Part shown: positions 44,721-53,367 of the stretch, one piece after another
How positions within the stretch are numbered: the first letter of the stretch is position 1
How the letters are laid out: each line of letters starts with the position of its first letter
Source of the DNA: VYFG01 sp965248685
GTDB taxonomy: Bacteria > Pseudomonadota > Gammaproteobacteria > Arenicellales > Poriferihabitantaceae
Length of the DNA: 64,000 nt
Reading direction: 5' to 3'
Assembly (NCBI GenBank): GCA_965248685.1
Contig: CBDFKC010000003.1
Location: 2,604,001-2,668,000, forward strand
Made by a program: the position numbers and the translations under genes
The notes under the pieces: generated by a model
The model's database searches: none
What the model was told of the DNA's origin: nothing
Seen by the model: only the letters and a program-made list of their open reading frames with translations

Positions 44721-45899
44721 ATGGCGGATAGTAAAACCATCGGACAAGGTAGATTTGGCAACAATCACTCGATGTCGGAGTCATTAATTTCTATCGGCCA
44801 GGGATTTGATCCGGATCCCGGAAAATCCTATTCACTCAAGGCCGATGCCTATACCGATCCAGATTGGTATCTTCTTGAACTGGGTGCGATTGGGCGACGA
44901 TCGTGGCAATGGGTTTGTCATGTTGAAAAACTACGTGATATAGGATCGTACATCTGTATTGATATTGCCGGCCACCCGATATTGCTGATGCGGGACAACC
45001 AACTGAAGCTTAGAGCTTTTTACAATGTGTGTAAGCATCGGGCCCATCAATTGTTATCCGGGGAAGGCAATACCAATCGGATTACCTGCCCTTACCACGC
45101 CTGGACCTATGATCTGGCCGGTCAGTTGAAGGCTGCCCCACATACCGAATCCCTGGTGAATTTCGATGTCCGGGACATTTGTCTTGATCAGGTACAGGTT
45201 GAAGAGTTTTGCGGATTTGTTTTTGTTAATCTTGATCGTTCAGCAGGTTCGTTGAGAGAAACTTCGGAAGGTTTGCATGACGAAATAATGCACTGGGCAC
45301 CTGATGTCAATGATCTTACTTTCGCCCATCGCCTGACTTATGAAATCAAGTCTAACTGGAAGAATGTAATAGACAATTTTCTCGAGTGTTATCATTGTCC
45401 CACTGCGCACAAAGACTTTTGTACTTTGGTAGACATGGATACCTATCAGGTAACCACCCACGGCATATATTCAAGTCATATGGCGGAGGCCGGAAAAACC
45501 GCCAATACTGCTTATAGTGTGGACAATGCCAGCGTAACCGATCACGCAGTATGGTGGCTGTGGCCCAATACCTGCATGATGCGGTATCCCGGACGCGGCA
45601 ATATGATCGTGATGAATGTAGTCCCCATGGGCTTCGACACGACCTATGAAACCTACGATTTCTACTTCGAAACTCCGGAACCAAATGCCGGCGAACGAGA
45701 GGCAATCAAATATCTGGATGAAGTCTTGCAGGTTGAAGATATCGCCCTGGTGGAAAGCGTTCAACGCGGTATGTCTACCCCAGCATTTTCCCAGGGGAGA
45801 ATCGTTAATGATCCAGAGGGCTCAGGTAAGTCGGAACACGGGGTACATCATTTTCACGGTCTGGTACTCGACGCATATGCTGCCATCAGCCAGACCTGA
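44721..45899 (+). CDS. Rieske non-heme iron oxygenase, GbcA/CntA-like
   Basis: A 392-residue oxygenase alpha subunit. Rieske cluster: CKH (C104, H106) and CPYH (C123, H126). Mononuclear iron: DNFLECYHCPTAH gives H225 and H230, with E222 three residues before H225 where aromatic-ring enzymes have Asp. The same E-H-H spacing occurs in carnitine monooxygenase CntA, and GbcA-type enzymes are similar. It would oxidise a quaternary amine or related substrate, needing a reductase not encoded nearby. Start 44721; an in-frame ATG at 44772 is an alternative. It follows the DUF5989 gene by 22 bases. Confidence 0.85.
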   Translation: MADSKTIGQGRFGNNHSMSESLISIGQGFDPDPGKSYSLKADAYTDPDWYLLELGAIGRRSWQWVCHVEKLRDIGSYICIDIAGHPILLMRDNQLKLRAFYNVCKHRAHQLLSGEGNTNRITCPYHAWTYDLAGQLKAAPHTESLVNFDVRDICLDQVQVEEFCGFVFVNLDRSAGSLRETSEGLHDEIMHWAPDVNDLTFAHRLTYEIKSNWKNVIDNFLECYHCPTAHKDFCTLVDMDTYQVTTHGIYSSHMAEAGKTANTAYSVDNASVTDHAVWWLWPNTCMMRYPGRGNMIVMNVVPMGFDTTYETYDFYFETPEPNAGEREAIKYLDEVLQVEDIALVESVQRGMSTPAFSQGRIVNDPEGSGKSEHGVHHFHGLVLDAYAAISQT

Positions 45900-45957
45900 T
45901 GGAATGGCGCCACTATTTCCGGAACAATGTAATCTGGCTGCGCCGTGGAATTCTATA

Positions 45958-46242
45958 CTAACCTTCGATAATTGAGAGTTCGCGGTCATATGCCTGCAGG
46001 GCAAACTTCATGGCCACCTGGTAATCGGGATCTTCATAACACTTGATAGCATCTGCGTAACTAGCAAACTTGATGACCAGTTGGCGCGGATAGTCCGGCC
46101 CCTCACGGCTGTCAATTTGGCCTTTCCCGGCGATAATCTCAGCGCCATAGCGCTGGGCGATCCCGGGCCATAACTCACCATACTGTTTCAAAGCCTCCTG
46201 GTCCTTGATTGCAGAACCACGAACTACCCAATAACCTGACAT
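45958..46242 (-). CDS. DUF1330 family protein
   Basis: A 94-residue protein with the DUF1330 pattern: YWVVRGSAIKDQEALKQY at the start, GGQ-like AGKGQIDSREG in the middle, and LVIKFASYADAIKCYEDPDY near 55-75. The family has a dimeric alpha/beta (ferredoxin-like) fold of unknown function. It is convergent with the Rieske gene and divergent from the second class II aldolase. Confidence 0.8.
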   Translation of the reverse strand: MSGYWVVRGSAIKDQEALKQYGELWPGIAQRYGAEIIAGKGQIDSREGPDYPRQLVIKFASYADAIKCYEDPDYQVAMKFALQAYDRELSIIEG

Positions 46243-46441
46243 AAATTTAACTCCTCATGGATTAAATTGAGGTCGGATTTTACCACTAGTTTTTACGCTG
46301 GTGCGGAACCTGAAAAGGTTAAAAAATATAATATCTCTGGCCTATTAAAAATCGTGGATTTTGATATGATTTGCTAATAAATCAATGCCGACAGGAATCC
46401 TGCCAGGATCTACCCCGGCAAAATTAACCCGGAGAAATACC

Positions 46442-47212
46442 ATGGCGATAGCCGCGACTAAGTTCAATCTGGATTCTATTTCTGAGAGTGAGTGGCAAGT
46501 GCGACAGGACCTTGCGGCTTGCTATCGGCTGTTCGTAAAGTATGGCTGGACTGATTTGATTTTTACCCACCTCAGTGCGCGGGTTCCGGATCATCCGGAC
46601 CAGTATTTGATTAATCCATATGGGTTGTTTTTCCATGAAATTACCGCCTCCAGTTTGCTCAAGGTTGATTTCGAGGGGAATGTCATATCGGGAGACTATC
46701 CCTACAATGATGCCGGTCATTCTATTCACACTGCGGTGCTGCGAGCGCGACCGGATGTCAATGCGGTACTGCATAGCCACACCCGGGCTGGCATGGCGGT
46801 TTCATGTATGAAAGGCGAAATTCTGCCAATAACGCAACAGGCTAATGAAGTAAGAGAATTGGTCTGCTACCATAAATACGGTATTGCCACAGATAATGAA
46901 GAGGAGTGCCGACGGTTGGGAGAGGATATCCGCAACAAGTGGCTGATGGTTATGGAAAACCATGGTCTGTTATCCGCGGGCAGAACTGTCGCCGAGGCGT
47001 TTTACTATCTTTATAGCCTGGAGAATGCCTGTAAGGTACAGGTTGACGTAATGGCTTCCGGCGCCGAAATTATCACCCCTGAACAATCTGTTATCGATAG
47101 TCTGGGGGAATATGGCAAACCGCCTGAGCATGGCCCGGCAGACTATGTTAACCGATCATGGGAGGCATCGCTCAGGGTATTGGATCAGCAGGAACCATCT
47201 TATAAGTCTTGA
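46442..47212 (+). CDS. Class II aldolase/adducin family protein
   Basis: A 256-residue class II aldolase-fold protein with metal histidines in LHSHTRAGM near 115 and MENHGLL near 176, and the HLSARVPDHPDQYLINPYG segment near 45. It parallels the protein at 41.2 kb in length and layout, including the C-terminal WEALxxxxxxxxPSYK-like end, so the two are probably paralogues. The ATG at 46442 has GGAGAAAT just upstream, so the frame's extension to 46385 is not used. Reaction and substrate unknown. Confidence 0.8.
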   Translation: MAIAATKFNLDSISESEWQVRQDLAACYRLFVKYGWTDLIFTHLSARVPDHPDQYLINPYGLFFHEITASSLLKVDFEGNVISGDYPYNDAGHSIHTAVLRARPDVNAVLHSHTRAGMAVSCMKGEILPITQQANEVRELVCYHKYGIATDNEEECRRLGEDIRNKWLMVMENHGLLSAGRTVAEAFYYLYSLENACKVQVDVMASGAEIITPEQSVIDSLGEYGKPPEHGPADYVNRSWEASLRVLDQQEPSYKS

Positions 47213-47247
47213 GCCCGGCGTTGTAGTTCGCTACAGATGTTCCTCGG

Positions 47248-48126
47248 ATGAAATCCCTGCCCGCATATACGAGTCCTTTGGCCAGGGCCTGGCATTACTT
47301 TTTTCTGCTGTTTTGCGGCGTCGTATTTTTTATACTGATGGCGCCAATTCTGGTCATTATTCCGCTTTCGTTTAATGCCGATTCGTTTTTTACTTTTTCT
47401 GAAGGCATGTTGAAACTTGATCCAACGGCCTATTCGCTTAAATGGTACCGCGAATTGCTCCAGTCTCCCCATCGCCCGGGAGATACCTCGGAATGGATTG
47501 TGGCGGCCAAAAACAGCTTCTTTATTGCAATCTTTGCAACGTTACTGGCAACCGTTCTTGGAACATTGGCGGCGATGGGTCTAAGCCGGGCAGCGATGCC
47601 GTTTAGGCGGATAATTACTGCACTATTGTTATCGCCGCTGATCGTACCGATTGTCATCACTGGCGTCGGTATGTTTATGTTCTACTCCAAGATTCATCTC
47701 ACCTATACCTATACCGGTTTGATTCTCACCCATACCGCCCTCGGCACGCCGTTCGTAATAGTCACTATTACCGCGACCCTAACGGGGTTTGATAATACTT
47801 ATATTCGTGCTTCCAATAGTCTTGGGGCCAACCCCGTTACTACATTTTTCAGAATTGTTCTGCCACTAATATTCCCCGGGGTAGTGACGGGTGCATTATT
47901 CGCTTTTGTCACTTCTTTGGACGAAGTGGTAGTAGCGACTTTTATAGCGGGACCCGATCAGGTGACCCTGCCTATGCACATGCTGGCTGGTCTGCGCCAG
48001 GAGATTAACCTGTCGATATTGGCAGTAGCAACCATACTAACCGTGTTATCGATTCTGTTGCTGAGCGTGGTGGAACTACTCCGTAGAAGGAATGAACGCC
48101 TCACCGGCCACGCGACAGTACTGTAA
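47248..48126 (+). CDS. ABC transporter permease, PotC-like
   Basis: A 292-residue inner-membrane permease with about six helices. The cytoplasmic EAA-type loop is ASNSLGANPVTTFFRIVLPL near 190, and the layout resembles PotC, the second permease of spermidine/putrescine and other polyamine-type importers. It starts 36 bases after the class II aldolase. No ATPase, binding protein or second permease is encoded in the window, so it appears orphaned or the partners are elsewhere. The start at 47248 gives the expected short cytoplasmic N-terminus. Confidence 0.82.
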   Translation: MKSLPAYTSPLARAWHYFFLLFCGVVFFILMAPILVIIPLSFNADSFFTFSEGMLKLDPTAYSLKWYRELLQSPHRPGDTSEWIVAAKNSFFIAIFATLLATVLGTLAAMGLSRAAMPFRRIITALLLSPLIVPIVITGVGMFMFYSKIHLTYTYTGLILTHTALGTPFVIVTITATLTGFDNTYIRASNSLGANPVTTFFRIVLPLIFPGVVTGALFAFVTSLDEVVVATFIAGPDQVTLPMHMLAGLRQEINLSILAVATILTVLSILLLSVVELLRRRNERLTGHATVL

Positions 48127-48161
48127 TGCAAATCAAAAAAATGTAAAATTTGACGGTAAGG

Positions 48162-49034
48162 ATGACCAGAGACCAACTTAATCAATGGCTTCCCGGGCAA
48201 CTTCCACTGGATGGTCCTATTGAGGTGGTGGATATTGGTGCCAGCCCATTAGGCGGGAAACCGCCGTATCGGACTTTGATGGAATCCGGATACGCCCGGG
48301 TGACAGGCTTCGAACCCAATCCGGAGCAATTTAGCAGACTCGAGAAAGCCCAGACCAACAACGTCAGATTCTTACCCTATGCGGTAGGTGACGGACTAGA
48401 CAAGTCCTTGTACCTGACCAGACATCGTGGTTTTACTTCTACCCTGAAGCCCGACGCTAGTATTAACGCTTCCATCCAGGGGTTTGCTCCTGCCACCCGG
48501 GTAATCGATGAAATCAAGGTCAAGACGGTGCGGCTCGATGATTTGGCCATTATTGAGCGAATCGACTTGTTGAAAATTGACATTCAGGGGGGTGAGTTAG
48601 CAGTGTTTCAACATGGCCTCAATAAACTTTCAGGCATACTGTTTGTACATACCGAAACCGCGTTTATTCCGCTTTATCATGATCAGCCGCTTTACGCGGA
48701 CCAGCAACCGGTTCTTGCTTCTCTGGGGCTCATGATGTACGGATTTTACTCAATAAATAAATACCCCATAACTACGGGAGATATGACTTATCCCGAAACC
48801 TTCAGGAAATCAGGTCTCGGTCAGGTGGTGGATGGTGATGCAGTGTTTATGCGAGACTACCGGACTCTCAAAGATCTGGAAGATCAGGATCTAGGTCGCC
48901 TCGCAATGATTGCTCACTTCGTTTATGCAGCGACAAATATTGTTGAAATGTGTTTGAAAATTTTGAGCGAGCGGGGCAGCCTGGATGCCTCCACACCATC
49001 GAAATATGTCTCAGCAGCCTTAAGGAATCTCTGA
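48162..49034 (+). CDS. FkbM-family methyltransferase
   Basis: A 290-residue SAM-dependent methyltransferase of the FkbM type. VVDIGASPLGG near residue 20 is the SAM loop, TGFEPNPEQF near 46 continues the site, and LLKIDIQGGELAVFQ near 137 is the FkbM signature. The ATG at 48162 has GGTAAGG just upstream; a TTG at 48150 is in frame. It lies upstream of a Core-2-type glycosyltransferase, suggesting glycan or surface polysaccharide modification. Confidence 0.82.
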   Translation: MTRDQLNQWLPGQLPLDGPIEVVDIGASPLGGKPPYRTLMESGYARVTGFEPNPEQFSRLEKAQTNNVRFLPYAVGDGLDKSLYLTRHRGFTSTLKPDASINASIQGFAPATRVIDEIKVKTVRLDDLAIIERIDLLKIDIQGGELAVFQHGLNKLSGILFVHTETAFIPLYHDQPLYADQQPVLASLGLMMYGFYSINKYPITTGDMTYPETFRKSGLGQVVDGDAVFMRDYRTLKDLEDQDLGRLAMIAHFVYAATNIVEMCLKILSERGSLDASTPSKYVSAALRNL

Positions 49035-49041
49035 TCAAAAC

Positions 49042-49262
49042 ATGAACGACCATCTTGAGCCCAAAATAATCAATCTCTACGTTGGAAAACTTGGCAATAG
49101 TGCTCGGCACCCGACCCTGCTACTACCTGCGCTTCCCGCCTTGATCTTAATCATTTTGAGTCTCAATCTGGTTCGCCCAGTTTTAATCAGAGATTCCTCA
49201 AATTCAATCTGAGAAAATTTGAGCTATGCCACGTGCCTGAAATCGTCAAGTATTGTGAGTAA
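49042..49262 (+). pseudogene. Decayed copy B of an unknown gene (paralogue at 25.8 kb)
   Basis: It begins ATGAACGACCA and continues CTTGAGCCCAAAAT, matching the start of 25811-26017, and later encodes RLDLNHFESQSGSPSFNQR in another frame. That frame runs to TAA at 49260-49262, overlapping the glycosyltransferase start. The first frame stops at 49210. Two frames are needed to cover the shared segments, so it is a frameshifted relic of the same gene family as copy A. Identity of the family is not recognised. Confidence 0.45.
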
Positions 49263-50019
49263 GCTGGCCTTTTGTTTCCTTACCTATGGTGATATTCATC
49301 AAGGGGGATTATGGAAGGACTTTTTTGAAGGGCATTCAGATCAATATAATATTTATCTGCATAATAAATTTCCGCTGACGGATAATTTTTTCGGGCAGAA
49401 TGTTATCGACAATATAATCGACACAAAATATGGATTTATTACCCAACTAAAAGCCAGTATTAATTTGTTTGAAGCGGCCTGGAATAATCCGGACAATAAA
49501 TATTTTATTCTGGTATCCGGCAGTTGTCTGCCGTTGCAAAATTTTCAGACCATCTACGCCAAGATTTTTGATCTCGGGGGAACGCTGTTTAAACCAATGG
49601 TACAGCTGCCCGGCCGTCTAAAGTATCTAAAAGATAAAACGGTTTTCAATAGAGATAACTTTAAGACCCAGTCAACCTGGATGGTAATGAAGCGGGAAGA
49701 TTTTCCGAAAATACTGGAGAATGATATGACCGATAGCGTATTCGGTAACAGGGTTTTCGGAGTAGACCATCATTACTTTATCAATTTATTTGGATTATTT
49801 GATATGGAGTACCGAGAGTATCCGGTGGCCTGGGACAATTGGAATGAACCAGATATTCGCCACAACCCACATCATTATGGTCCCAAGACCTACGAGACCC
49901 TGGATCAGGAAACCATAGATCAAGCCTGGGAGGAGGGTAGTTTCTTTATTCGAAAGATCGCGGAAAACTGTCAGATTAGCCAATCATTAGTGGATACGAT
50001 ACGCCCTGAACCCACCTAA
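49255..50019 (+). CDS. Core-2/I-branching enzyme-type glycosyltransferase
   Basis: A protein of about 254 residues with features of the Core-2/I-branching beta-1,6-GlcNAc-transferase family: KLAFCFLTYGDIHQ at the start, YFILVSGSCLPLQ near 85, and TQSTWMVMKREDFPKILE near 140, with GVDHHYF near 180. Such enzymes transfer sugars to glycans. GTG at 49255 is chosen; a TTG at 49219 would add 12 residues and overlap the relic. Its codons are A/T richer than the neighbours. Together with the FkbM gene it suggests surface glycan synthesis. Confidence 0.7.
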   Translation: MSKLAFCFLTYGDIHQGGLWKDFFEGHSDQYNIYLHNKFPLTDNFFGQNVIDNIIDTKYGFITQLKASINLFEAAWNNPDNKYFILVSGSCLPLQNFQTIYAKIFDLGGTLFKPMVQLPGRLKYLKDKTVFNRDNFKTQSTWMVMKREDFPKILENDMTDSVFGNRVFGVDHHYFINLFGLFDMEYREYPVAWDNWNEPDIRHNPHHYGPKTYETLDQETIDQAWEEGSFFIRKIAENCQISQSLVDTIRPEPT

Positions 50020-50063
50020 CCTCGTGGGTCCGACTAATAGTCGCTTTCCCTAGCTATACTTGG

Positions 50064-51107
50064 TTACAAACTGTGGGCGGCTTCGCATAAGTTAGCAAGC
50101 TTTTCCATTGCCATCGCGCGGTCAAACATCATTAAACCGCAATCCGGAGCGGCAATCAATCTGTCTGAGTCAATATGATCGCATGCTTCGAGTAATCGAT
50201 CTCGAATCTGCTTGACCGATTCAACTTTGCTACTGGCTACCGCGATCACTCCGAAAATAATGCTGGTGTGTTGGAACAGCTCAAGCAACGACAAGTCGTT
50301 CAGGCAATGGGCGTCTTCGATTGAAATTTGGTGAATAGAGCTGCTGTCCAGCGCTCGCGCCAGCTGAAAATAACTGTCCGGATCTGCCTTGAGGTAGGAC
50401 TCGTCGTCGAGATGCCCCGGGTACCCGCAACACATATGCATGATGCGCGTAACCCCATTGGGAACCCTATAAAAACACCGGTCGAGACACTCCACTCCGT
50501 AATCAAGTGCCTGAGACACCTTGCGCGCGAACAATGGTTCGTCCAGTTGAATATGACGGCAACCAGACTCAGCCAAATGACGTATTTCGTGGTTCAGCGC
50601 GTCAGCAAGATCAAACGCCAACTGCTTGTCATCGGCATAGTGAATATTGGCGGTGGTGTCCATGATGGTAAGTGGACCCGGAACGGTGATCTTTATCGGT
50701 TTGTTGGTAAAGCTCTGGGCCACCTTGAAATCCTGATGGAGAAAATGCCTCTGAGTCGATTTGATCGGTGACACAATACTCGGCAATGGTGCTACCGCGG
50801 CACCATTGCGATGTACCTTGTCGGTTAATTTAACAAAATCAATGCCGCTTAAATGACGACAGTGATAGTGGATGTAGTTCTCCCTTCGCTGTTCCCCATC
50901 TGTTGGAACATCTACACCACAGAAAACCTGATCTTCGATTGCCTCTGCGGTGGCGCGATCCAGCAGTTGGTCTGAAACTGTTCCTGCATTGTCGTCGGTA
51001 TATGTGAATTCCCGACTGGTGTCGGTGGAATTAGCAATGGTTTCTTTCCAATTGCCGATGGTGATGTAATCTGGTTTGGGAAATGCACCGATACAGGTAG
51101 TTAACAT
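50064..51107 (-). CDS. MetE-like (cobalamin-independent methionine synthase C-terminal) protein
   Basis: A 347-residue protein similar to the catalytic half of MetE. The zinc ligands are present: RIMHMCCGYPGH (His and Cys) and AAPDCGLMMF (Cys), and IQLDEPLFA near 190 matches the substrate strand. Full MetE has about 750 residues, so this is a single-domain type acting on an unusual methyl donor or homocysteine analogue. The ATG at 51107 begins LTTCIGAFPKP as in relatives; a start at 51161 is possible. Divergent from the Ldh-family gene. Confidence 0.8.
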   Translation of the reverse strand: MLTTCIGAFPKPDYITIGNWKETIANSTDTSREFTYTDDNAGTVSDQLLDRATAEAIEDQVFCGVDVPTDGEQRRENYIHYHCRHLSGIDFVKLTDKVHRNGAAVAPLPSIVSPIKSTQRHFLHQDFKVAQSFTNKPIKITVPGPLTIMDTTANIHYADDKQLAFDLADALNHEIRHLAESGCRHIQLDEPLFARKVSQALDYGVECLDRCFYRVPNGVTRIMHMCCGYPGHLDDESYLKADPDSYFQLARALDSSSIHQISIEDAHCLNDLSLLELFQHTSIIFGVIAVASSKVESVKQIRDRLLEACDHIDSDRLIAAPDCGLMMFDRAMAMEKLANLCEAAHSL

Positions 51108-51191
51108 GAGCTGGCAACGTTTTCGGAATAGTGAATTTATCTCGACTATAATCTCTCTCATTATTTAAAAACAATTGGTGAGAAAGAAATA

Positions 51192-52193
51192 ATGACAATT
51201 AATATGAATTTAGAGGATGCCCATCAATTGGCGGTTGATTGTCTCGCTAACAATGGCTGCGATGAAATTAACGCAATTGCCATCGCCGATCGGATGATTG
51301 ACGCTGAGCGGGATTGCTGTCACTCCCACGGTTTATTTCGACTACCCTGGTATGCCGCCGGGGTTAAGTCCGGGCGTGCCAATGGTCAGGCCAGCCCTGT
51401 GGTAGAGCAACTGGCACCGGCGGTTATTAAGGTTGACGGTGATAATGGTTATGCACCCCTGGGTCAGCGGGTCGGACACCAGCCGTTGGTTGAATGCACT
51501 CGAGCCAATGGCATCGCTGCTCTTGCCCTGGTTAATATGTACCATATTGCTGCCATGTGGCCAGAGGTCGAGAAGCTGGCGCTGGAAGGACTTTGTGCAT
51601 TTGCATTTACTGCATCCTATCCCTATGTTGCGCCCGCGGGGGGAATAAAGCCGTTATATGGCACCAATCCAATGGGATTCGCCTGGCCCCGTAGAGACGC
51701 ACCCCCCCTGGTTTTCGATCAGGCTTCCTCAGCCATGGCCAGAGGTGAAATTCAGATAGCCGCCAGAGATGGGCGCAGCGTCCCTGAAACCGCAGGTATT
51801 GGTCCTCAGGGACAAGCAACCACCGACCCTAATATTGTTTTGGAAGGTGCCCAACTTGGGTTTGGCGGCTATAAGGGGGCGTCTCTTGCACTAATGATCG
51901 AACTACTTGCCGGACCGTTAATCGGCGAGTTTCTGAGTATTGAGTCAGTCCAAGACGACGCCGGAAAAGGCGGGCCACCAAAGGGGGGAGAATTAATTCT
52001 GGCATTGGATCCGGCGCGATTTGGTGACCCGGATAACTTTCTTGCCCATGGTGAGAAACTGTTCGATGCTCTATTGGAACAGCCGGGAACCCGACTACCG
52101 GGTGTGAGAAGATTTAGTAATCGGGAAAAAACACCCGTGGATGGAATTGAACTGCCGGATAGCTTGCACCAATCCATACTTGAGTTAATGTAA
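51192..52193 (+). CDS. Ldh/malate dehydrogenase-like (LDH2/DpkA family) oxidoreductase
   Basis: A 333-residue NAD(P)-dependent enzyme of the LDH2/MDH2 family, with a characteristic HSHGLFRLPWY near residue 43, an IAALALVNMYHIAAMW segment near 109 and GGYKGASLALMIELL near 224. Relatives reduce 2-keto acids or cyclic imines such as delta1-piperideine-2-carboxylate. AGAAAG is upstream of the ATG. It diverges from the MetE-like gene across about 84 bases. Confidence 0.82.
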   Translation: MTINMNLEDAHQLAVDCLANNGCDEINAIAIADRMIDAERDCCHSHGLFRLPWYAAGVKSGRANGQASPVVEQLAPAVIKVDGDNGYAPLGQRVGHQPLVECTRANGIAALALVNMYHIAAMWPEVEKLALEGLCAFAFTASYPYVAPAGGIKPLYGTNPMGFAWPRRDAPPLVFDQASSAMARGEIQIAARDGRSVPETAGIGPQGQATTDPNIVLEGAQLGFGGYKGASLALMIELLAGPLIGEFLSIESVQDDAGKGGPPKGGELILALDPARFGDPDNFLAHGEKLFDALLEQPGTRLPGVRRFSNREKTPVDGIELPDSLHQSILELM

Positions 52194-52254
52194 TCACCAG
52201 CTGTTGCTTACTTGTGGAATGATTGGCTGTGGATGACGCCGGCGAAGCTGGAAG

Positions 52255-53367
52255 ATGAACGCTTTTGTTAGTCAGACTGCCGATTGGTCGTTTGCTAAAA
52301 AGATAAAGTTCGCTGGTTTCGCCATCGCATTTATTTGCCTGCTGGTTCTGACTACTGCTGAGGTAGGAGGCCGAATCTTTCTGCACTACAAATACGGTGT
52401 TCCAGGAAAGTCCTATGGGTTGTGGCAATCTGATTCGGAACTTGGGGCAATTCATCGGACTAATGGATATAACAGCAACGGAGAAACCAATAGTTACGGA
52501 TTCCGAAATCATGAAAATCCTCTGGAACCAAAACCAGAGAACGCCTTGCGTATCATTGCCTATGGTGGCTCCACGACATTTTGTTATAACCTGGAAACCG
52601 CAGAAACCTGGCCTTCCCAGCTGCAATTGGCATTACGTCGAGATCGTCATGACAGTGATCAGGTGCTAAACGGGGGGGCGATACTATGGTCTCTGGGACA
52701 TCTGTACGTTAGAGCAAAGCGAGATCTGCCAATCCTTAAACCCGACTACGTTGTTATCTACGCTGGAATAAACGAAGAAACCAATAATGCTTATTTGGCC
52801 CGCGAGGGTGTTTCGCTGGACCGAGAACTGGCACAGGGAAATCATGGCAAATTTTCTACCTCCCTGGATCAGACCCGTTGGCTGAAACGTAACCTGGTTT
52901 CGATAAGAATTTACGATTATCTGATTGCACCGCAAATTCGTAAACTTCAGAGGAAGGTTTTTTCCAGGCGAAAAGGTTCTCCATCTGTGAGCCCGGGGGA
53001 TTCAACTGCAGAATTATCCTCAGAAATCACCCTGGATAAACTAGTTTTAAAAAACTATTTGCTGGTATTGCAGGATATGTTTGATCTGGTCCGTCAATTT
53101 GGCGGAGAACCGGTGTTTGTTATTCAAGCCACGGGAGATGGTTCGGCGCGCAATAAACGCCTGGTGGCATATTCCCGTACTGGTGCGAGCCTCGCTCAAG
53201 ACCAGGGAGTGGCAATTATTGACGCCCAGACAATTGTGGATCGATACGTAGGCGACCCCATGGACTTATTCTATCGTACGGGGGTACATTACTCTGCAGC
53301 GGGAGCATCGATTATTGCCCAAGCTATCGGCAAAGAAATTATTGGGTTATCTGTTGGGACAAATTAG
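52255..53367 (+). CDS. SGNH/GDSL-family hydrolase, membrane-anchored
   Basis: A 370-residue protein with an N-terminal signal-anchor helix (FAGFAIAFICLLVLTTAEV, about 22-40). AYGGSTTFCYN near 101 has the catalytic serine in the GxSxT variant, YAGINEETN near 163 is block III, and DLFYRTGVHYSAAG near 340 contains the aspartate-histidine pair. It likely removes or adds an acyl/carbamoyl-type group in the periplasm. Its 3' end overlaps the convergent TauD gene by 29 bases. SGNH genes frequently follow NodU-SxtJ-DUF5989 sets, which lie 7.5 kb upstream here. Confidence 0.78.
   Translation: MNAFVSQTADWSFAKKIKFAGFAIAFICLLVLTTAEVGGRIFLHYKYGVPGKSYGLWQSDSELGAIHRTNGYNSNGETNSYGFRNHENPLEPKPENALRIIAYGGSTTFCYNLETAETWPSQLQLALRRDRHDSDQVLNGGAILWSLGHLYVRAKRDLPILKPDYVVIYAGINEETNNAYLAREGVSLDRELAQGNHGKFSTSLDQTRWLKRNLVSIRIYDYLIAPQIRKLQRKVFSRRKGSPSVSPGDSTAELSSEITLDKLVLKNYLLVLQDMFDLVRQFGGEPVFVIQATGDGSARNKRLVAYSRTGASLAQDQGVAIIDAQTIVDRYVGDPMDLFYRTGVHYSAAGASIIAQAIGKEIIGLSVGTN

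Noticed and set aside
46340..46380. AAAATCgtgGATTTT dyad as an operator
   Set aside because: The AT-rich short dyad is expected by chance in this intergenic region and is not near a clear promoter.
50026..50042. CGACTaatAGTCG hairpin between convergent genes as a bidirectional terminator
   Set aside because: The stem is only five base pairs and no T run follows on either strand.
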